A stretch of 5,017 nt of DNA, taken from NCBI GenBank assembly GCA_945872195.1, contig CAMBZO010000228.1, positions 1-5,017 on the forward strand, given 5' to 3'. Under the pieces are notes generated by a model, which saw only the letters and a list, made by a program, of their open reading frames with translations, did not search any database and had not been told where the DNA came from. This DNA comes from Akkermansia muciniphila. Lineage in GTDB: Bacteria > Verrucomicrobiota > Verrucomicrobiia > Limisphaerales > SXTU01. The position numbers and the translations under genes were made by a program. This document shows, one piece after another, positions 1-5,017 of the stretch (position 1 is the first letter of the stretch; every line of letters begins with the position of its first letter).

Positions 1-599
1 CTTCGCTGTCCCTCGATCTAGTCATCAACACCGGCTCAATGCAGGAGATGACCGAGGAGTGGATTGACCTGTGGATGAACTGGCTGGCGAGGCAGGACTG
101 CCGCTGGTTTTACTCGATGAACTACTTCGGCCAACCGCTGGACTGTCTAATGGAGACGGGCAACATGTGGAGTCCACGGCTCTCGCCGGAGTGGGTGACC
201 CGGATGCTGAAATATGACCCTGCGCTCATGCGGCAACAGTCGTCCCGCAACTTCGCTGAACTCGTCGCGGAGAAAGTGCCGGTCGAGCCGCAGGCGGGCC
301 GGGAGGCGTTGCGCGCCCGATACGAGTCCACCCGTCATCGTCGCGTGGACAACCAGACGCTGCTGGAAATCATGGACAGTGTCCGCATGGACTTGGACCA
401 GGAAACTTGCTGGGACGCGCTGCAACGCGTGATGGCGGAGTCGCGGCCTCTGCCGAAGGAGGCTTTCTTCCTCGCGAAGCATCTGACGAGCAAGGGGACA
501 CCCGTCTTCCAGCAGATGAACGGTTCGCAACTCGGACAGTTCCTTGCACAGTTGAAACGCGTGCGTGCTGGAGGCATGGAGAACACCTACTCTGCATAG
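1..599 (+). CDS. Putative sugar O-methyltransferase, C-terminal part (5' end outside window)
   Basis: The open frame (first full codon at position 3) runs in from the left edge without a stop. The ATG at 39 is therefore internal and 198 C-terminal residues are visible. Residues 5-16 read DLVINTGSMQEM, which resembles the 'DLxINTxSxxEM' segment following the SAM-binding core of putative sugar O-methyltransferases (NanM-like family, as I recall it). A Trp/Tyr-rich stretch follows (about 20-65), including FYSMNYFGQPLD and NMWSPRLSPEW, typical of the C-terminal half of that family. Residues 95-198 look mainly helical and charged, with no motif I recognise, and could be a lineage-specific extension. 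Such enzymes would methylate a sugar hydroxyl using SAM, for example in surface polysaccharide. The SAM-binding glycine motif lies outside the window, so catalytic competence cannot be judged. The next gene starts 99 bases downstream on the same strand but is functionally unrelated. Family assignment is moderate; a generic class I methyltransferase is the alternative. Confidence 0.72.
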   Translation, partial: SLSLDLVINTGSMQEMTEEWIDLWMNWLARQDCRWFYSMNYFGQPLDCLMETGNMWSPRLSPEWVTRMLKYDPALMRQQSSRNFAELVAEKVPVEPQAGREALRARYESTRHRRVDNQTLLEIMDSVRMDLDQETCWDALQRVMAESRPLPKEAFFLAKHLTSKGTPVFQQMNGSQLGQFLAQLKRVRAGGMENTYSA

Positions 600-698
600 A
601 CGGTCAGCGGCCTCTGATGCGGACATAGCCGCTTTGTATTCAGGGGCCGGTGGGGTCAACGCAACGCAGCCCTTGCACCCCTTGGGAACATCGCGATT

Positions 699-1415
699 GT
701 GCAATTATTCGACCTCACCCTGCCCACGCCCGCTGAGAACCTCGCTGGCGACGAGGCGTTGTTGAACGCCTGCGAGACCAGCGGTGGCGCTGCGCTGCGT
801 TTCTGGGAATCGCCCGTGCCCTTCGTCGTGGTCGGCTACGGAAACGAAGTCGCGCGCGAGGTGAACGTGGCTGCGTGCGCGGCGTCCGGCGTATCGGTGC
901 TGCGTCGGTGCAGTGGGGGCGGGACGGTGCTGCAGGGGCCGGGCTGTTGGAACTACGCGCTGGTGCTGGACATCGCTGCGGACGCGGCGCTCGCCACCGT
1001 CGCAGGCGCGAACGGTTTTATCCTCCACCGCACCGCCGCCGCGCTGGCCTGCTTGCTCGGCGAGCCAGTGGAGCGCTGCGGCGACACCGACCTGGTCTGG
1101 CGCGGACGCAAGTTCTCCGGCAACGCCCAGCGGCGGCGGCGCACGCACCTGCTCTTTCACGGCACGCTCCTGCTCGGCTTCGACCTCGCGCTCGTAGCGA
1201 AGTATCTGCCCCCGCCCTCACGCCAGCCGGATTACCGCCAGGCGCGGCCGCACGGCGAGTTCATCGCGAACCTGCCGCTTACGGCCAGCGCGGTGAAGCG
1301 CGCCCTCGCCGAGGCGTGGCAGGCGAACGTGGAGCCGAGCACTTGGCCCGCAGCGGAAACCCAGCGACTGGTGCGTGAGCGCTATGCGTTACCCGAATGG
1401 AACGGGAACCGGTGA
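699..1415 (+). CDS. Lipoate-protein ligase A family protein (single catalytic domain)
   Basis: This 238-residue protein has the hallmarks of the BPL/LplA/LipB catalytic fold. These are NLAGDEALL near the N terminus (14-22), the lipoyl-AMP binding loop RRCSGGGTV (69-77) followed by GCWNYALVLD (82-91), and RKFSGNAQ (137-144) with the expected catalytic lysine K138. FHGTLLLGFD follows (153-162), then RQPDYRQARPHGEF (175-188). Family members activate lipoate or octanoate with ATP and transfer it to a lysine on E2 or GcvH carrier domains in the cytoplasm. The small C-terminal domain of E. coli LplA is absent, as in many compact homologues. No cysteine follows K138, which argues against the LipM/LipL amidotransferases that use a downstream catalytic cysteine. 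The GTG at 699 is chosen because the family N terminus begins just after it; only a weak GGGA lies about ten bases upstream. No lipoylated partner gene is visible. The fold is secure, the exact substrate is not. Confidence 0.9.
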   Translation: MQLFDLTLPTPAENLAGDEALLNACETSGGAALRFWESPVPFVVVGYGNEVAREVNVAACAASGVSVLRRCSGGGTVLQGPGCWNYALVLDIAADAALATVAGANGFILHRTAAALACLLGEPVERCGDTDLVWRGRKFSGNAQRRRRTHLLFHGTLLLGFDLALVAKYLPPPSRQPDYRQARPHGEFIANLPLTASAVKRALAEAWQANVEPSTWPAAETQRLVRERYALPEWNGNR

Positions 1416-1460
1416 GCATCCGGAGTGACGAGCCATTGCGCAGCAAGGCCCTACCTTACC

Positions 1461-2270
1461 TCAGACTTCCACTGCACCCGTGAACGAGAAGTCCGCCGGG
1501 CCATTCAGTCGCACGTCGGCGAAGCCTTCGCCGCTCGACTGAAAGCTGACTACCAACGTGTCGCCGCCCTGCACGAGCACCTTCACCGGCGAGGTGAAGC
1601 CCTGCACGCGCGACGCAATCATCGCCGCCGCGCTCACGCCCGTGCCGCAGGCGAGCGTCTCGCCCTCCACGCCGCGCTCGTAGGTGCGAACGCGAATGTG
1701 GTTCGGGCCGAGCACTTGCGCAAAGTTCACGTTGGTCCCCTTCGGCTTGAAGTGCGCGTGGTAACGGACCTCGGACCCAATTTGGTTCACCATCGCCTGG
1801 TCGGCGTCGGGGACAAAAATCACGGCGTGCGGGACGCCGGTGTTGAGCGAGTGAATCGCGGTGGGGCCGGTGGCGAGGGGAACCTGCTCGTTGAGCCGCA
1901 GGCCGTGCGGCGGCGTGAGGTTCACCGTCACCCGCTCGCCTTGAAAATTGGCGGTAATGACGCCGGCGACGGTCTCGAAGGTGATGCTGCCGGTCGCGCC
2001 TGTGAGCCGTTGAATGTAGCGAGCGAAACAGCGTGCACCGTTGCCGCACATCTCGGCACGGCTGCCGTCGCTGTTCCAGAACTCCCACGCCCAGTCGGCC
2101 TGTCCCGACGCGCAAGGCACGAGAAGCATGAGTCCGTCTGCGCCGATGCCGCGCTGCCGATGGCACAAGCGCGTGACCTGTTCCGGCGTGAGGTGGAGGT
2201 TTCCAGCGCGGTTGTCGGCGAGGATGAAGTCGTTGCCCGCGCCGTTCATCTTGGTGAATTCCAGAATCAT
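1461..2270 (-). CDS. dapF: Diaminopimelate epimerase
   Basis: DapF is a cytoplasmic, cofactor-independent enzyme that interconverts LL- and meso-diaminopimelate in the lysine pathway. Meso-DAP also cross-links Gram-negative peptidoglycan. The 269-residue product has the full family pattern. It begins FTKMNGAGNDF (5-15) and has RGIGADGLMLL (40-50). The first active-site cysteine is C75 in NSDGSRAEMCGNG (66-78), with NTGVPHAV at 143-150. The second is C208 in ERGVEGETLACGTG (198-211). Both cysteines of the two-base mechanism are present, so the enzyme should be active, and length is normal (about 270-280). The ATG at 2270 is preferred over an in-frame TTG at 2306, because the family N terminus begins there and the twelve extra residues have no family match. 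No good Shine-Dalgarno site is seen for either. The gene lies 62 bases downstream of the aminopeptidase gene on the same strand and is probably the last gene of that operon. Confidence 0.96.
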   Translation of the reverse strand: MILEFTKMNGAGNDFILADNRAGNLHLTPEQVTRLCHRQRGIGADGLMLLVPCASGQADWAWEFWNSDGSRAEMCGNGARCFARYIQRLTGATGSITFETVAGVITANFQGERVTVNLTPPHGLRLNEQVPLATGPTAIHSLNTGVPHAVIFVPDADQAMVNQIGSEVRYHAHFKPKGTNVNFAQVLGPNHIRVRTYERGVEGETLACGTGVSAAAMIASRVQGFTSPVKVLVQGGDTLVVSFQSSGEGFADVRLNGPADFSFTGAVEV

Positions 2271-2332
2271 GGCGCGGGAACTTAGCGGGGCAGCGAGATG
2301 GCGCAAGCGGCAAAGAGGGGCAGAGAACTCAC

Positions 2333-3619
2333 TTACCGCGCCATCAGGCCCTCAATCTCCTCCGCCTCCACCGGCGTGCCCGCCATCAAGTCCACCGGGC
2401 CATCCGGCGTCACGACGATGTCGTTCTCCAGACGCACGGCGAAACCTTCCTCCGGAATGTAAATGCCCGGCTCGACGGTCAGCACCCAGCCGGGCGCGAA
2501 CGGTTCCGTGGTAAAGCCCACGTCATGCACGTCTAGCCCGAGCGGATGGCCCAGCCCGTGCATGAAATACTTCCGGCACGCCAGCTCGTCCTCGGTCTGC
2601 TTCCGGATGTCCGCCTTGGTGATGAGGCCCAGTGCCATGAGTTCCTCGTTCATCATCACCTGCGACTCCTTCTGCCAGTCGCGCGCCAGCTTGCCGACCG
2701 TTGCGCCCTTGATGCTCGCGCGCATGACGCGCAGGACGGCGTTGTAAACCGCTTTCTGCCGGCGGGTGAACTTGCCGCTGACGGGGATGGTGCGCGTGAG
2801 GTCGGCGTTGTAATTGGCGTAGCTCGCCGCCACGTCGAGCAGCAGCAGTTCGCCCTTCTTGCAGGGCTGGTCATTCTGGTTGTAGTGCAGCACGCAGGCG
2901 TTCGCGCCGCTCGCGATAATGGGGTTGTAGGCGAACTTGGCGCGGTTCCGGACGAACTCGTGCACCAGCTCGGCCTCGACTTCGCACTCGTTCACGCCGG
3001 GCTTCACGAACTTGAGCAGGCGACGGAAGCCCTTCGCGGTGATGTCCACGGCGCGCTGGAGCAGCGCGATCTCCGCCTCGGTCTTCACCACGCGCAACGG
3101 GTGCATGAGCCGCGCGAGTCGGTGGTAGCTGTGCAACGGAAACTTCGCCTGACACTCGCGGGCGAAGCGGACGTCACGCGTCTCCACCTCCACGGCGGCG
3201 CGTTTGTGTTCGTTGGAGTTGAGCCACACGTGCTCCAGTTCGCACATGATCTGGCGGAAGAGCACCGGGAACTCGGAGAGCCACTTGACCTGCGGGATGC
3301 CGGAGATTTTCGTCGCCGCGTCCTTCGTGTGCTTGTGGCCTTCCCAAATCTTCAGGTGCTCGTTCGGCTCACGGAGGAAGAGGATTTCGCGATGCTTCGG
3401 GTCGAAGGCATCTGGCGCGAGGAGCAGGATGCTCTCCTCCTGCTCGATGCCGGTCAGGTAAAACAGGTCGGAGTTCGGGTGCATCATCAGCGAGCCATCG
3501 GCGTTGGTGGGCAAGACGTCATTGGCGTTGACGATGGCGAGAGACTTCGGCGGCAGCAGCTTGTTCAGCCGCTCGCGGTTTTCGACAAACAGCTTCGAAT
3601 CAATCGGGGCGTGGCGCAT
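2333..3619 (-). CDS. pepP: Xaa-Pro aminopeptidase, M24B family
   Basis: The 428-residue protein has the two-domain layout of PepP: an N-terminal AMP_N domain (about 1-135, with SDLFYLTGIEQEESILLLAP at 50-69) and a C-terminal pita-bread metallopeptidase domain (about 175-420). The five expected dinuclear metal ligands are visible: D262 in LLLLDVAA, D273 in NADLTRT, H358 in MHGLGHPLGLDVHDVG (353-368), E383 in TVEPGIYIP and E398 in VRLENDIVV. H354 and H365 match the conserved active-site histidines. The enzyme would release an N-terminal residue preceding proline, probably in the cytoplasm since no signal peptide is seen. The ATG at 3619 is supported by the family-like N terminus (MRHAPIDSKLFVENRERL). 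It overlaps the end of the upstream ATP-grasp gene by 20 bases, suggesting translational coupling, and lacks an obvious Shine-Dalgarno site. Proline after the metal-binding histidine (GHP) differs from the aromatic I recall there in E. coli PepP. Exact dipeptide preference is inferred. Confidence 0.94.
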   Translation of the reverse strand: MRHAPIDSKLFVENRERLNKLLPPKSLAIVNANDVLPTNADGSLMMHPNSDLFYLTGIEQEESILLLAPDAFDPKHREILFLREPNEHLKIWEGHKHTKDAATKISGIPQVKWLSEFPVLFRQIMCELEHVWLNSNEHKRAAVEVETRDVRFARECQAKFPLHSYHRLARLMHPLRVVKTEAEIALLQRAVDITAKGFRRLLKFVKPGVNECEVEAELVHEFVRNRAKFAYNPIIASGANACVLHYNQNDQPCKKGELLLLDVAASYANYNADLTRTIPVSGKFTRRQKAVYNAVLRVMRASIKGATVGKLARDWQKESQVMMNEELMALGLITKADIRKQTEDELACRKYFMHGLGHPLGLDVHDVGFTTEPFAPGWVLTVEPGIYIPEEGFAVRLENDIVVTPDGPVDLMAGTPVEAEEIEGLMAR

Positions 3620-5017
3620 AGCATGATTGTGTCAGGGAACTGTTGGTTAGCCCAGTCGGAATTATTGCGGTGCGACTGGTATTGAAGACCGCGAGCACCG
3701 CTTGCGCCGCAGCCGGGTCGTTCAAGCACACCGCGCCTTCAAAGATTCTGGGAACCGGTTCGCCTTCGAGGCGCAGCGGGAACTGTTCGCGCAGATGCTG
3801 GGCGTAGGTAGGGAAATTGGCGAAGCCTTCCGCGCGCAGGTTCACAGTGCTGAGGAGACGGAGGGTTCCGTGCGCCCCGGGCGAGGTGTGCTTCATCAGT
3901 TCCAACGTCAGCCGGCCCATCGTGTAGCGCGGATTGATTTCGACGACGGGCTTGATGCGGGCGAGACCTTCCGCATCTCGATAGACGAACGCGTCCACCC
4001 CCACCGGACCGAGGTAGCCCGCAGTCCTGAGTTCAGCACCCAACGGCGTGACCAACCCGGCAAACAACTGGTGGAGCAGGGCAGGGGAGCCCGGGCGGTC
4101 GCGAAAGCAATTGAGCACGGCCGAGGGCAGTGAGCGGGCGTGGTTCGGGGCGGCGGTGTTGGCGACGAACTGGCCTTTCGCATCCGTCTGCAAGCCGGTG
4201 TAGCCGATGAGTTGCAGGCCGTCCGCACCCATTTCCAGTTGCACGGAGAAGTCCACGAGCCGCTCCAGCCACGGCTCGATGACGAGCTGCCGTCCCGCTT
4301 GCAACGACTTCTCCATCCAGCGCCGCTGCGGCTCCAGCAGCTCCGGCTCCCACAGCCTAAGCGCGTTGTGCCCCGCGAGGCCAAAGGCTTGCTTCGCCAC
4401 AACCCGGTGATGCCCGCGCGCGCGGATCGCCGCGATGGCCGAGAGCGCGGCGTCCAGCGTGCTTACGGCAAGACCGATTTCTTCGTTCGTGGAGAGACAG
4501 GAGCGCAGGTTTGGCGGCTGGCTGTTCAACAGATTGCTCAGAAACCCCGCGCTCCACGCCTTCGAGTAGAGCGGCGCGATGCGTTCGTTGAAGGAGGACT
4601 CCGCCGTGCGCGTCTCGCCAGACAGGCTAGCGAAGAGCGGCGCGAGCAACTCCACGCTGTCCGGACCCCACGCCCACGGGCGCAGCCGGCCCAGCTTGCG
4701 GGTCGCGAGTGCTGCGACTTGTTTTTGCTCCACGAACTCTGGAAGCGCGAAACCTGCCTGCTTGATGCCGCTGAGGAACTCCACCGCCGGCCGCTCCTCG
4801 ACAAGCACGATGTCGTCCTGCCGGCAGAGGAACTGCGGCAGATTCGCGAGGTCGCGCGCGAGTTGGGCCTGGTGCTTCACCGGCGTGAAGGCTCTCCCCA
4901 GCGCGATGCGGGCCTCGGCGAACGGGTTGAAGACGAAGACGCTCGGCGTGCGGCCCTTCGACTGCGAGTAAACGTCCAGCTCCGCGATGAACGCGGCGTC
5001 GATTCCGGCGGCGCGGC
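3600..5017 (-). CDS. ATP-grasp domain protein of unknown substrate (N terminus outside window)
   Basis: The frame is open from the right edge to a TGA at 3600-3602, giving 471 visible residues. The GTG at 4880 is not the likely start: the 45 codons before it read as ordinary protein (for example SVFVFNPFAEARIALG, 25-40). Numbering from the edge, an ATP-grasp-like domain spans about 175-390. It contains an ATP-binding lysine candidate in VAKQAFGLAG (206-215) and a hinge-like segment LVIEPWLERLVDFSVQLEM (244-262). GYLGPVGVDAFVY follows (333-345), then PVVEINPRYTMG (356-367), whose Glu and Asn match typical metal ligands. ATP-grasp enzymes usually join a carboxylate to an amine or thiol through an acyl phosphate. 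The substrate cannot be told from sequence; a peptide or amino-acid ligase is only one possibility. The N-terminal 150 residues match no domain I recognise. It is probably the upstream partner of the aminopeptidase and dapF in one operon. Confidence 0.8.
   Translation of the reverse strand, partial: RAAGIDAAFIAELDVYSQSKGRTPSVFVFNPFAEARIALGRAFTPVKHQAQLARDLANLPQFLCRQDDIVLVEERPAVEFLSGIKQAGFALPEFVEQKQVAALATRKLGRLRPWAWGPDSVELLAPLFASLSGETRTAESSFNERIAPLYSKAWSAGFLSNLLNSQPPNLRSCLSTNEEIGLAVSTLDAALSAIAAIRARGHHRVVAKQAFGLAGHNALRLWEPELLEPQRRWMEKSLQAGRQLVIEPWLERLVDFSVQLEMGADGLQLIGYTGLQTDAKGQFVANTAAPNHARSLPSAVLNCFRDRPGSPALLHQLFAGLVTPLGAELRTAGYLGPVGVDAFVYRDAEGLARIKPVVEINPRYTMGRLTLELMKHTSPGAHGTLRLLSTVNLRAEGFANFPTYAQHLREQFPLRLEGEPVPRIFEGAVCLNDPAAAQAVLAVFNTSRTAIIPTGLTNSSLTQSCYAPRPD

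Noticed and set aside
606..633. Inverted repeat AGCGGC (606-611) with GCCGCT (628-633) just after the methyltransferase stop, considered as a terminator.
   Set aside because: The stem is only 6 bp with a 16-base loop and no real T-run follows (TTGTATT), so a chance repeat in GC-rich DNA is as likely.
147..704. A 185-codon minus-strand open frame opposite the methyltransferase gene and the following gap.
   Set aside because: The plus-strand frame carries family motifs and continues off the left edge; the antisense translation has none.
1416..1460. The convergent gap between the lipoate ligase and dapF genes, searched for a bidirectional terminator.
   Set aside because: Only a 4-bp CCGG/CCGG repeat overlapping the ligase stop was seen, with no T-tract on either strand.
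1425..2285. A 286-codon plus-strand open frame opposite dapF.
   Set aside because: It is an antisense shadow of a complete DapF with both catalytic cysteines; the translation is Arg/His/Ala-rich and shows no recognisable motif.
2271..2332. The 62-base gap between pepP and dapF, searched for a separate dapF promoter.
   Set aside because: No -35/-10 pair or operator-like repeat stands out on the minus strand; co-transcription with pepP is the simpler reading.
2546..3685. A 379-codon open frame on the plus strand opposite the whole aminopeptidase gene.
   Set aside because: It mirrors pepP in a GC-rich region where antisense frames stay open by codon bias. Its translation is rich in V, R, H, L and Q without any domain, whereas the opposite strand encodes a complete M24 enzyme.
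4579..4971. A 130-codon plus-strand open frame near the right edge.
   Set aside because: It lies opposite the ATP-grasp gene, whose own frame is open throughout, and its Ser/Arg/Ala-rich translation looks like an antisense shadow.

Overview
The window is a compact, GC-rich stretch of bacterial chromosome with five protein-coding genes and almost no spare DNA. Two genes are cut by the window edges. Nothing indicates a phage, insertion sequence, CRISPR array or RNA gene. The gene set (DapF, a PepP-type Xaa-Pro aminopeptidase, a compact LplA-like ligase and an ATP-grasp protein), the high GC and the lack of strong Shine-Dalgarno sites fit a Gram-negative-type environmental bacterium. The style of the PepP and LplA-like proteins makes me favour Verrucomicrobiota (Pedosphaera/Limisphaerales-like). 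That is an inference from recalled family resemblance, not from a search.

Left part, plus strand: the C-terminal part of a putative sugar O-methyltransferase enters from the left edge and stops at 599. A 99-base gap (600-698) holds no gene and no convincing promoter or terminator. A single-domain lipoate-protein ligase A family gene follows (699-1415, GTG start).

Right part, minus strand, read from the right edge leftwards: an ATP-grasp-fold protein whose start lies beyond the right edge (to 3600), then an Xaa-Pro aminopeptidase (3619-2333) that overlaps it by 20 bases, then, after 62 bases, diaminopimelate epimerase dapF (2270-1461). The spacing suggests one operon. The plus-strand and minus-strand groups converge on a 45-base gap (1416-1460) with no clear terminator hairpin.

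Functionally, dapF makes meso-diaminopimelate for lysine and peptidoglycan, PepP trims peptides with proline at position 2, and the ATP-grasp protein is probably a ligase of unknown substrate. The LplA-like enzyme would attach lipoyl or octanoyl groups to carrier domains. Most of this is ordinary housekeeping. The least understood element is the ATP-grasp protein and its linkage to the peptidase.
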